Below, piece after piece: positions 1-5,804 of a DNA stretch of 6,424 nt. Numbering within the stretch: the stretch's first letter is position 1; every line of letters begins with the position of its first letter. Origin of the DNA: CAYRZF01 sp964428805 (GTDB taxonomy: Bacteria > Methylomirabilota > Methylomirabilia > Rokubacteriales > CSP1-6); assembly GCA_964428805.1 (NCBI GenBank), contig CAYRZF010000103.1, positions 1 through 6,424 on the forward strand, given 5' to 3'. Under the pieces are notes generated by a model. That model had not been told where the DNA came from and did not search any database. It saw only the letters and a list, made by a program, of their open reading frames with translations. The translations under genes were made by a program, and so were the position numbers.

Positions 1-50
1 TTCCCCTCATAACCCAAAGGTCGTCGGTTCAAATCCGACCCCCGCAACCA
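1..50 (+). tRNA. Initiator tRNA-fMet (CAU), 3' part, cut by window edge
   Basis: The anticodon loop CTCATAA is at 6-12 with anticodon CAT at 8-10. The T arm is a perfect GTCGG/CCGAC stem (23-27 and 35-39) around TTCAAAT. The acceptor 3' strand is CCCCGCA (40-46), followed by discriminator A47 and an encoded CCA at 48-50. The stretch from position 18 onward is almost identical to E. coli tRNA-fMet as I remember it, including the A that faces C1 in initiators. One oddity: positions 3-5 read CCC where the initiator hallmark GGG should pair with CCC at 13-15, so three stem pairs are lost right at the window edge. The 5' half lies outside the window. Confidence 0.8.
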
Positions 51-58
51 CCGAAATT

Positions 59-85
59 GACCGCCTGGGCCAAGCCCAGGCGGTC
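59..85 (+). terminator. Strong hairpin after tRNA-fMet, probable terminator or processing signal
   Basis: An 11-base perfect inverted repeat (59-69 with 75-85, core CCGCCTGGG/CCCAGGCGG) has a further C70-G74 pair and a CAA loop. It begins 9 bases after the tRNA CCA. No good T-run follows, only ATTTC at about 90-94, so intrinsic termination is likely but not certain. Confidence 0.5.
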
Positions 86-368
86 GAGCATTTCACGGTC
101 GTAGCGGCGACGGAGTTCTCAAAGGCGTTGTGGTCGCGGTCGGCGCCAGGATCCCGAGGGCCTACTGGCCCTGATCACTTGCCGTCGAGCTTGATCGGGA
201 ATCCCACCCTGTAGTGGGGTGCTGTCCGCCAGCGCCAGCGCCGCCACCCGGTCGCTTTTGATGTGGTCCTCTATGCTCGCAGGCTCGCGAGCGAACCGGC
301 CGCCAGGGTGGCCGCGTCTAAACATCGAACGATGTTCAGGACCCTCGGTCAGTTCGGCCGGGCGCTGG
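86..368. other. Intergenic region, no gene recognised
   Basis: About 280 bases lie between the tRNA hairpin and the msrA promoter. Open frames here on either strand are low-complexity, Arg/Pro-rich and lack a convincing ribosome site, so I treat them as GC-driven noise. It holds a 6-base hairpin AGGGCC/GGCCCT with a TACT loop (157-172), a CCCAC/GTGGG hairpin (203-218), a 10-base palindrome GCTCGCGAGC (283-292) and the operator-like palindrome at 321-336. Confidence 0.5.
321..336. promoter_or_regulatory. 16-base palindrome, candidate operator for msrA
   Basis: AACATCG and CGATGTT form a perfect 7-base inverted repeat separated by AA. It is centred about 52 bases upstream of the predicted msrA transcription start, a common position for an activator or repressor dimer. 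It does not resemble the 32-base element upstream of msrP, so msrA would be under a different regulator. No function has been shown. Confidence 0.3.
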
Positions 369-374
369 TATACT
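366..374 (+). promoter_or_regulatory. Extended -10 promoter for msrA
   Basis: TGG followed by TATACT (369-374) is an extended -10 element, with the hexamer 5/6 to consensus. The -35 at the right distance (about 346-351, CGGTCA) is poor, which is typical of extended -10 promoters. Transcription would start near 381, just before the Shine-Dalgarno at 382-387. That gives a very short leader and rules out the ATG at 380 as the start codon. Confidence 0.5.
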
Positions 375-394
375 GTTAGATGGAGGGAACAACA

Positions 395-1048
395 ATGGGG
401 CTGGGCTCGCGCAAGCTCGACTTACCTTCAAGCCATGATGCGCTCCTCGGCCGGCCCCATCGCATGCAGGTTCCTGCCGCGCACTTCGTCACCGGTGCCC
501 GGCTCGAGCCACCGTTCCCGGCGGGGATGGAGCTGGCCACGTTCGGTATGGGCTGCTTCTGGGGTGCGGAACTGAAATTCTGGGATACTCAGGGCGTTTA
601 CTCGACGGCGGTCGGTTATGCGGCAGGATTCACTCTCAATCCCACCTACGAGGAGGTCTGTAGCGGCCGCACGGGGCACGCCGAGGTGGTGCGGGTCGTC
701 TTCGATCCGAAGAAGGTCTCCTACGAGGACCTGCTGCGTGTCTTCTGGGAGAACCATGACCCGACCCAGGGCATGCGCCAGGGCAACGACATCGGGACGC
801 AGTACCGGTCGGCGATCTACTGCTACGGCGACGCCCAGCGCCGTGCTGCCGAGTCCTCGCGTCGGGCCTACCAGGAGGTGCTCAGCGCGGCCCGCTTCGG
901 CCCCATCACGACCGAGATCCGCGATGCGCCGGAGTTCTACTATGCCGAGGAGTATCACCACCAGTACCTCGCGAAGAACCCCTGGGGCTACTGCGGCATC
1001 GGCGGCACCGGCCTGCGCTGCCCTGCCGGTCTGACCCAGAATATCTGA
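395..1048 (+). CDS. msrA: Peptide methionine-(S)-sulfoxide reductase MsrA
   Basis: MsrA reduces the S epimer of methionine sulfoxide in proteins and free methionine, using thioredoxin. The product is 217 residues, like the E. coli enzyme, and aligns with it from end to end, including the N-terminal extension (LPSSHDALLGRP). The catalytic motif GCFWG has its cysteine at C54. The family stretches CSGRTGHAE, FWENHDPTQGMRQGND and GTQYRSAIY are present, followed by the C-terminal YCGIGG (C200) and GLRCP (C209) that supply the two recycling cysteines. All three are Cys, not Sec. No signal peptide is seen, so it should be cytoplasmic. I chose ATG 395 over ATG 380 because GGAGGG (382-387) is 7 bases upstream, the promoter lies at 366-374, and the E. 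coli homologue starts at the equivalent place. It is probably a single-gene unit separate from the msrP operon. Confidence 0.95.
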   Translation: MGLGSRKLDLPSSHDALLGRPHRMQVPAAHFVTGARLEPPFPAGMELATFGMGCFWGAELKFWDTQGVYSTAVGYAAGFTLNPTYEEVCSGRTGHAEVVRVVFDPKKVSYEDLLRVFWENHDPTQGMRQGNDIGTQYRSAIYCYGDAQRRAAESSRRAYQEVLSAARFGPITTEIRDAPEFYYAEEYHHQYLAKNPWGYCGIGGTGLRCPAGLTQNI

Positions 1049-1080
1049 GCGCGCGGTCGCACCCCATCGCGGCCACTTCC

Positions 1081-1112
1081 CCGCCACGAACATTTGACAT
1101 CCACGTGACATT
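1081..1112 (+). promoter_or_regulatory. Operator upstream of msrP, copy 1 of a 32-base shared element
   Basis: This element reads CACGAA, one base, ATTTGAC, three bases, then CACGTGACA, preceded by CCGC. It matches the element at 5921-5952 on the opposite strand at 26 of 32 positions. Inside it TGAC recurs at 1095 and 1106, 11 bases apart, one helical turn, as in direct-repeat sites of OmpR/PhoB-family regulators. GTGACA (1105-1110) could also serve as a -35, with a weak -10 (GATACC, 1129-1134) 18 bases on. The start codon of msrP is 60 bases downstream. The regulator encoded at 4835 is the obvious candidate ligand. Confidence 0.6.
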
Positions 1113-1172
1113 TCGCCACCATCCCCGCGATACCCTGACAAGCGGTAAGGAGTGGAACTCAAGGAGGCGTAA

Positions 1173-2126
1173 ATGCTGATCCGACGTGCTTCGGACATCA
1201 AATCGTCCGAGGTCACTGACTACAAGCTGTACCTGAACCGTCGATCGTTCCTGATCGGGGCCACCGCCTTGGCCCTGGCGCCATCCAGGGCGCTCGCCGC
1301 GCCGCCGCCGCTGGGGCAGCCACTCCAGGCGGGGCGCAATCCGGCGTTCACGGTGGAGGACCCTCCGACCAAGTTCGAGAGCGTGACGACCTACAACAAC
1401 TTCTATGAGTTCGGTGTGAACAAAGACGATCCGGCACGGTTCGCCCACATGCTGAAGCCACGTCCCTGGACGATCCAGGTGGATGGCCACGTGGCTCGTC
1501 CGAAGACCTACGATATCGACGAATTGCTCCGGCTGGCGCCGCTGGAGGAGCGCGTGTACCGCTTACGCTGTGTCGAGGGGTGGTCCATGGTGATTCCGTG
1601 GATCGGTTATCCGCTCTCGGCGCTGATCAAGCGGGTTGAGCCGACCAGCAAGGCTAAGTTCGTGGAGTTCATGACGCTGCTCGACCCGGAGCAGTTTCCC
1701 GCACAGCGAAGGAGCCTGTTCAATTTGTCGTCCCTCGACTGGCCGTACGTGGAGGGATTACGGCTCGACGAGGCGCTCCATCCGCTGACCCTGCTGACCT
1801 TCGGGTTGTACGGCCAGGTGCTGCCGAACCAGAACGGCGCCCCGGTGCGCGTGGTCGTGCCGTGGAAGTACGGATTCAAGAGCGCCAAATCGATCGTGCG
1901 GATTCGCTTCGTGAGCGAGCAGTCCAAGACCACGTGGGAGAAGGCGGCGCCGCGCGAGTACGGATTCTATTCCAACGTGAACCCGATGGTGGATCACCCG
2001 CGGTGGAGTCAGGCGACGGAACGCCGCATCGGCGAGTTCCGGCGGCGGAAGACGCTGATATTGAATGGCTACGCGGACCAGGTCGCCTCGCTGTACCAGG
2101 GGATGGACCTGCGCAAGGATTTCTAA
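1173..2126 (+). CDS. msrP: Periplasmic protein-methionine-sulfoxide reductase, catalytic subunit MsrP (YedY)
   Basis: MsrP is a molybdopterin (Moco) enzyme of the sulfite oxidase fold that reduces both epimers of protein-bound methionine sulfoxide in the periplasm, with electrons from MsrQ. The 317-residue product has a twin-arginine signal: RRSFL at 23-27, a hydrophobic stretch at 28-37 and a likely cleavage after A42 (RALA/APPP). It follows E. coli YedY closely: YNNFYEFG, PLEERVYRLRCVEGWSMV with molybdenum ligand C133, WIGYPL, YVEGLRLDEALHPLTL, NGAPVRVVVPWKYGFKS, YGFYSNVNP, HPRWSQATER and the C-terminal NGYADQVASLYQGMDLR. The start at 1173 is set by AAGGAGG (1161-1167), 5 bases upstream. 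It is the first gene of the operon, followed after 3 bases by the msrQ fusion. The mature enzyme appears complete. Confidence 0.96.
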   Translation: MLIRRASDIKSSEVTDYKLYLNRRSFLIGATALALAPSRALAAPPPLGQPLQAGRNPAFTVEDPPTKFESVTTYNNFYEFGVNKDDPARFAHMLKPRPWTIQVDGHVARPKTYDIDELLRLAPLEERVYRLRCVEGWSMVIPWIGYPLSALIKRVEPTSKAKFVEFMTLLDPEQFPAQRRSLFNLSSLDWPYVEGLRLDEALHPLTLLTFGLYGQVLPNQNGAPVRVVVPWKYGFKSAKSIVRIRFVSEQSKTTWEKAAPREYGFYSNVNPMVDHPRWSQATERRIGEFRRRKTLILNGYADQVASLYQGMDLRKDF

Positions 2127-2129
2127 GGC

Positions 2130-3296
2130 ATGTCGAAGCGGGCGCGGATTGCGGTGAAGGTCGCCCTCTGGGCGGCGTGCCTCTTTCCGGTTGCGCTGCT
2201 CGTGTATGAGTTCCAGACGGACCGCCTGGGGGTCAATCCTATCGATCATGTGACCCGGACGCTCGGAGACTGGACCCTCCGACTTCTGCTGGTGAGTCTT
2301 TCGCTGACACCGCTTCGCCTGCTATTCGGGATCTCGTGGCAGATGAGCCTGCGCCGCCTGCTCGGGTTGTTCGCCTTCTTCTACGCCTCCCTGCACTTCT
2401 CCGTGTGGATCGGCCTGGACCATTTCTTCGACTGGGAACAGCTGGTTGCCGACGTCTGGAAGCGACCGTACATCACGGTGGGTGTGCTAGGCCTCGTGCT
2501 GCTGGTGCCGCTCGCTGCCACGTCGACCACAGGCATGGTGAAGCGCCTCGGCGGCCGGAATTGGCGGCGCCTCCACCGGCTGGTGTACGTGGCCGCCATG
2601 CTAGGGGTGCTGCACTACCTGTGGCTCGCGAAGAAGGGCGTGAACGATCCCTTTCTGTATGCCGGCGCGCTTGTCGTCCTGCTTGGCATCCGCCTCTGGG
2701 ATTGGGCCCGTCGCGTGGGGAAGCAGCGCTGGCCCGGCCTGAGCACGTCGGGGGGCTTCCGGATGACGGCGCGCCGTACGGTCATTCTCTTAGCCCTCCT
2801 CTCGCTCGGGTTCGCAGGGGGGACAGTCGGGCCGGCGGCGGGGCAGGCGCTCCGGCGCGGCCAACCCGCCCCAGAGCTCACGGGAGGCCCCTGGATCAAC
2901 AGCCCGCCCCTCACCCTCGGCAGCCTCAAAGGGCGCGTGGTGCTGGTGGAGTTTTGGACCTATGGCTGAATTAACTGCCAGCACGTGATCCCGCAGTTGC
3001 GGGCGTGGCACGAGAAATACGAAGCGGCGGGGCTGACGATCGTGGGGGTCCACACCCCCGAGTTCTTCTGGGAGAAGCCGTACGACAAGGTCGTGGCTGC
3101 CACCCAGCGCTTCGGCATCCGCTATCCGGTGATCCAGGACAACAATGCCGCCATCTGGAGGCTGTTCGGCGTCTGGGCGTGGCCGACGATGGTGCTCGTG
3201 GACAAGCAGGGGATCCTCCGCTACCAGCACATCGGTGAGGGCAATTACGAGGAGACCGAGTCCGTGATCCGGCGCCTTCTGGCCGACAAGGAATGA
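2130..3296 (+). CDS. msrQ: MsrQ haem membrane subunit fused in frame to a thioredoxin-like selenoprotein domain (UGA read as Sec)
   Basis: Residues 1-205 are MsrQ (YedZ), the haem b ferric-reductase-like membrane protein that passes electrons to MsrP. It has about six membrane segments (near 8-26, 47-66, 75-95, 113-131, 151-167, 174-190) and histidines H89, H149 and H162 at the expected haem-ligand places. The frame continues without a stop into M212-TARR, a hydrophobic segment (217-233), and a TlpA/DipZ-C-terminal-like thioredoxin domain (about 245-388). The active site reads W-T-Y-G, then TGA (codon 280), then I-N-C283-Q-H; relatives have W-T-Y-x-C-I-N-C. After the TGA the same frame runs 108 codons with full family sequence (LRAWHEKYEAAG, GVHTPEF, AIWRLFGVWAWPT with cis-Pro P352) to a second TGA at 3294. 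I therefore read codon 280 as selenocysteine: 388 residues, or a 279-residue MsrQ if termination occurs. An internal start at 2763 would give a separate 177-residue exported protein. The end overlaps the kinase start (ATGA). Confidence 0.85.
2967..2969 (+). other. In-frame UGA, predicted selenocysteine codon
   Basis: TGA takes the place of the first, attacking cysteine of a thioredoxin C-x-x-C motif, giving U-I-N-C. Coding similarity continues unbroken in the same frame on both sides. A single base change from TGC would also give this, so a mutation or sequencing error remains the alternative, but the downstream hairpin favours recoding. No selenocysteine tRNA or Sel protein gene is in the window. 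Confidence 0.8.
2976..3010 (+). promoter_or_regulatory. Candidate bacterial SECIS hairpin
   Basis: The stem CCCGC (2990-2994) / GCGGG (2999-3003) is perfect and closes an AGTT loop that starts 25 bases after the UGA. CACG (2982-2985) pairs with CGTG (3004-3007), leaving TGAT bulged on the 5' side; alternatively TGCCA (2976-2980) pairs with TGGCA (3006-3010). A G in the first two loop positions and a bulge containing U are features of SelB-bound elements, and the loop context GC-AGTT-GC resembles E. coli fdhF. The match is by eye, and short hairpins are common in GC-rich DNA. Confidence 0.5.
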
Positions 3297-4825
3297 CCCC
3301 GCGTCTGGCCTCCCCTCTTTTTCGGTTCTCCGCCTTCGGACTCCTGGCCATCGTGCTCCCCGCCGCCATCCTGGCGGCCCTCGGGTATGTGTCCCTCCGT
3401 CAATGGGAGACCTCCGCGGAGTTGCTTCTCAGGGCGCAGGCCCGACACCTGGCGTCCATGATGACAGAAAAGGTGGAGATGCTGCTGTCGCACACGGAGG
3501 ACGAGATCCTAAACCGAATCGAAACCATTCTGCGGCGGCCGGACTTTACCCCCGGCGCGCTCAACGAGGTGGGGGTAACGATGCCGTTCGTCGAGCGCCT
3601 CTACCTGGTGGATCGCCGGGGCCGCCTGCTCTTCCCCGCGGCACTCACCGGGGGCGATGTGGGGGTGGTCCCCAAAGTCCTCGTGGAAATGTCCCAGAGC
3701 TTCTGGGAGCGCGGTGGACGACGCAACCTCGTGATCGGCGATCAGATCATCGTCGCAGCTGTCCTCACGGCTGAGAGCGTCCCCCTACTCGTGGCCTTCT
3801 CGCGGAACGCCGACGTACTCCGCCGTGAGATTTTCGAAAAGACCCTGCGGACCGTGGAAGGGCCGACGATTGTCGCCGTGCTGGACGAGCACGGCCATGC
3901 GGTCTACAGTCGTGCGTCGCTGGACCGGGCCGAGCAGGTCGCCACGGCCAGCTTCGGCGCGGCACTCCCGTCTTGGCGCGTGGCCCTGTACCAGCCTCCC
4001 GGGATGTCTCTGCGCGCGGCGGTGCGTCGGCAGACCACCATCTTTGCCATTGCCTTCGGCCTGCTCCTCGTCGTGATCGTGGGAGGCCTCGTGACTACCT
4101 ATCGGCTGGTGAAGCGGGAGACAGAGATGGCTCGGCTGAAGGCGGACTTCGTCGCCAACGTGTCTCACGACCTCAAGACCCCGCTGTCCCTGATCCGCAT
4201 GTATGGCGAGACGCTCCAGATGGGCCGCGTGGGCGATGAGGCCACGCGGCAGGAGTACTATCGCGTCATCACGCGGGAGACCGAGCGGCTCTCGCGATTG
4301 ATCGACAACGTCTTGGACTTCTCCCGGATCGACGGAGGGCGCCGTCAGTACGATATCGCCCTCACGGCTCTGGAGCCGGTCATTCGAGAGACGCTCGAGG
4401 CCTTCGAATACGTCCTGAGCCAGCAGGGCTTCAAGGTGGACGTGGCCGTCCCTCCCGACCTGCCGGCAGCACCTCTCGACGCCGAGGCGGTGAGTCAGGC
4501 CCTGGCCAATCTCCTGGACAATGCGATCAAGTACTCGGACAAGGTGAAGACGCTACGCATCGAGGCTCGGATCGAGGGGAATGCTCTGGCCATTTCGGTG
4601 ACAGACGCGGGCATCGGCATTCCTCCCGCGGAGCAGTCGAAGATCTTTGAGAAGTTCTACCGGGTGGGGCGGAGCGAGACCCAGGGCCGGCGCGGCAGCG
4701 GAGTGGGGCTCGCTCTCGTGCGCCATGTCGTCCTTGCCCACGGGGGCCGGGTGACCGTGGAAAGTCGCCCGGGGGAGGGGAGTCGCTTCACCCTTTGGTT
4801 TCCGCTTCGGCATGAGGCCGGCTGA
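3293..4825 (+). CDS. Membrane sensor histidine kinase
   Basis: This is a 510-residue sensor kinase, probably the partner of the regulator encoded next. A membrane helix (about 13-32) is followed by a large periplasmic domain (about 33-248) with no family I can name; a double-Cache-like or similar fold is possible. A second helix follows (about 249-270), then the kinase core: HisKA with H-box VSHDLKTPL (phosphorylated H292), N-box ANLLDNAIKYS (N406, N410), G1 DAGIGIP (438-444), F-box IFEKFYRV and G2 GSGVGLAL (468-475). All catalytic parts are present. There is no cysteine in the whole protein. The sensor region has Met at 56, 57, 63, 97, 133 and 238. The start ATG overlaps the stop of the preceding gene (ATGA), implying coupled translation. 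Its place beside msrPQ parallels E. coli HprSR (YedVW), which senses reactive chlorine and peroxide, so oxidant sensing is my inference. Confidence 0.9.
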   Translation: MTPRLASPLFRFSAFGLLAIVLPAAILAALGYVSLRQWETSAELLLRAQARHLASMMTEKVEMLLSHTEDEILNRIETILRRPDFTPGALNEVGVTMPFVERLYLVDRRGRLLFPAALTGGDVGVVPKVLVEMSQSFWERGGRRNLVIGDQIIVAAVLTAESVPLLVAFSRNADVLRREIFEKTLRTVEGPTIVAVLDEHGHAVYSRASLDRAEQVATASFGAALPSWRVALYQPPGMSLRAAVRRQTTIFAIAFGLLLVVIVGGLVTTYRLVKRETEMARLKADFVANVSHDLKTPLSLIRMYGETLQMGRVGDEATRQEYYRVITRETERLSRLIDNVLDFSRIDGGRRQYDIALTALEPVIRETLEAFEYVLSQQGFKVDVAVPPDLPAAPLDAEAVSQALANLLDNAIKYSDKVKTLRIEARIEGNALAISVTDAGIGIPPAEQSKIFEKFYRVGRSETQGRRGSGVGLALVRHVVLAHGGRVTVESRPGEGSRFTLWFPLRHEAG

Positions 4826-4834
4826 GGCGCCACC

Positions 4835-5512
4835 ATGCCGAGGATCCTCATCGTGGAAGACGAACCCGCGATGGTGCGTGGGCTGGAAGACAACTTTCGC
4901 TTCGAAGGGTATCAAACGCTCTCGTCCACCAGCGGCAAAGATGGCCTCGCGCTGGCCCTTCGGGAGGCCCCGGACCTCATCCTGCTCGACATTATGATGC
5001 CCGAGATGAGCGGGTGGGACGTTCTCCGGGCGCTCCGCCAGAAGGGGCTGGACGTGCCCGTGATCATGCTGTCGGCTCGGGGGGAGGAGGTGGACCGGGT
5101 GCTGGGTTTGGAGCTGGGTGCCGACGATTACGTGACGAAGCCGTTTTCGCTTCGTGAGCTCCTGGCGCGGGTGCGCGCAGTGCTCCGCCGACCGGGCCCC
5201 CGTCGGAAGTTCGAGGAGTTCGTGTTCGGCGACGTGCGGATCCACCTTCGGGGCCGGCAGGTCTTCAAGACAGGTCGAGAGGTTCGGCTGACCCGGAAGG
5301 AGTTCGACCTCCTGCGTTATTTGGTGGAGCACCGGGGCGAGGTCATCACGCGCGAGCGCCTGTTGGACGAGGTCTGGGGGTACCACCAATTCCCCACAAC
5401 GCGGACCGTGGACACCCACATCCTCCGCCTCCGTCAGAAGTTCGAACAGGACCCTGAGCATCCGGTCTGTATCCTGACGGTTCACGGGCAGGGCTATAAA
5501 TTCGCCGGCTGA
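4835..5512 (+). CDS. OmpR/PhoB-family response regulator
   Basis: The 225-residue product is complete. The receiver domain (about 1-118) has acidic pocket E8-D9, phosphorylated D52 in LILLDIMMP, switch residue S80 and K102 in TKPFS. The C-terminal winged-helix DNA-binding domain (about 126-225) has RLTRKEFDLLRYL, the recognition region TTRTVDTHILRLRQKF and the closing GQGYKFAG. It begins 9 bases after the kinase stop, with a modest GAGG (4824-4827) ahead of the ATG, and ends 13 bases from the convergent Met-rich gene. Regulators of this family bind direct repeats about 10-11 bases apart. The repeated TGAC elements at 1081-1112 and 5921-5952 fit, so it probably controls both its own operon and the Met-rich gene. 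It is the likely functional counterpart of HprR, though orthology cannot be claimed. Confidence 0.93.
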   Translation: MPRILIVEDEPAMVRGLEDNFRFEGYQTLSSTSGKDGLALALREAPDLILLDIMMPEMSGWDVLRALRQKGLDVPVIMLSARGEEVDRVLGLELGADDYVTKPFSLRELLARVRAVLRRPGPRRKFEEFVFGDVRIHLRGRQVFKTGREVRLTRKEFDLLRYLVEHRGEVITRERLLDEVWGYHQFPTTRTVDTHILRLRQKFEQDPEHPVCILTVHGQGYKFAG

Positions 5513-5525
5513 CAAGCCTCCGGTC

Positions 5526-5804
5526 TTAAGGAGCCTGCGACCCGATGTCACGCAGCATCTTCGTGACGTCCATGAGCATCTTCATGGTCTTTTCCTTGCC
5601 CATGGTGTCCATCATCATCTTCTTGGACTTTACCTTCATCTCGATGTCGGCCACCATCTTCTTGATTTTCGCGAGCTGGTCCTCGATTTCCTTGTCGGAA
5701 ACCTCCGCCCAAGCGGCTCCTCCCGACCAGAGCGGGGGCACGGCGACAGGGCCCGCCAGGGCCAAGAGGGACACCACCAGAATCGTCGAGGTGATCCGTT
5801 TCAT
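5526..5804 (-). CDS. Small exported methionine/lysine-rich protein, MrpX-like oxidant sink (inferred)
   Basis: The product is 92 residues. Residues 1-33 form a signal peptide (MKR, hydrophobic core ILVVSLLALAG, cleavage after AAWA), leaving about 59 residues. These contain 10 Met (50, 56, 63-65, 68, 74, 76, 78, 83) and 12 Lys, but no Cys or His, in a pattern suggesting amphipathic helices. A ribosome site AGGAGG (5810-5815) lies 5 bases before the ATG. It converges with the regulator gene and carries the same 32-base upstream element as msrP. In Azospira suillum, a periplasmic Met-rich peptide (MrpX) scavenges hypochlorite and is regenerated by YedY1. By context this protein should play that part, although I cannot show sequence homology. 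Copper(I) binding through Met clusters is the alternative; the lack of His argues mildly against it. Confidence 0.85.
   Translation of the reverse strand: MKRITSTILVVSLLALAGPVAVPPLWSGGAAWAEVSDKEIEDQLAKIKKMVADIEMKVKSKKMMMDTMGKEKTMKMLMDVTKMLRDIGSQAP

Larger units (their letters stand above)
2763..3296 (+). other. Thioredoxin-like module of the fusion, possible independent internal start
   Basis: From M212 of the fusion, the sequence looks like a free-standing exported protein: MTARR, hydrophobic core VILLALLSLGFAGG, then a small-residue cleavage-like stretch (AAGQA) and the domain start RRGQPAPEL. A G-run at 2750-2755 lies 7 bases before this ATG, a weak ribosome site. If used, it would give a 177-residue protein with selenocysteine at residue 69. 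If not used, the hydrophobic segment acts as a seventh membrane helix. Six MsrQ helices leave the chain in the cytoplasm, so this helix is what puts the thioredoxin domain on the periplasmic side. The sequence alone does not decide between the two. Confidence 0.45.

Noticed and set aside
380..394. ATG at 380 as the msrA start
   Set aside because: There is no ribosome site before it and it lies at or before the predicted transcription start. ATG 395 has GGAGGG at the right distance and matches the E. coli start.
1055..1074. Hairpin GGTCGC/GCGGCC after msrA as a terminator
   Set aside because: The stem is only 6 pairs with a wobble and an 8-base loop, and no T-run follows.
1094..1099. TTGACA as a sigma-70 -35 for msrP
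   Set aside because: No -10-like hexamer lies 16-19 bases downstream. The hexamer is better explained as part of the repeated regulator site.
428..1216. 262-codon open frame on the - strand
   Set aside because: It is antisense to msrA, with composition typical of GC-rich shadow frames and no recognisable domain.
2967..2969. TGA read as a true stop, leaving a broken thioredoxin pseudogene
   Set aside because: Everything after it is intact and in frame, the codon sits exactly at the catalytic Cys, a SECIS-like hairpin follows, and the downstream stop is still coupled to the kinase start. A decaying gene would not be expected to keep all this.
5513..5525. Terminator between the convergent regulator and Met-rich genes
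   Set aside because: Only 13 bases separate the stops, and the CTCC/GGAG pairing around 5518-5533 is too short to call.
4553..5551. 332-codon open frame on the - strand
   Set aside because: It is antisense to the end of the kinase and the whole regulator, both certain genes; it is a codon-bias shadow.
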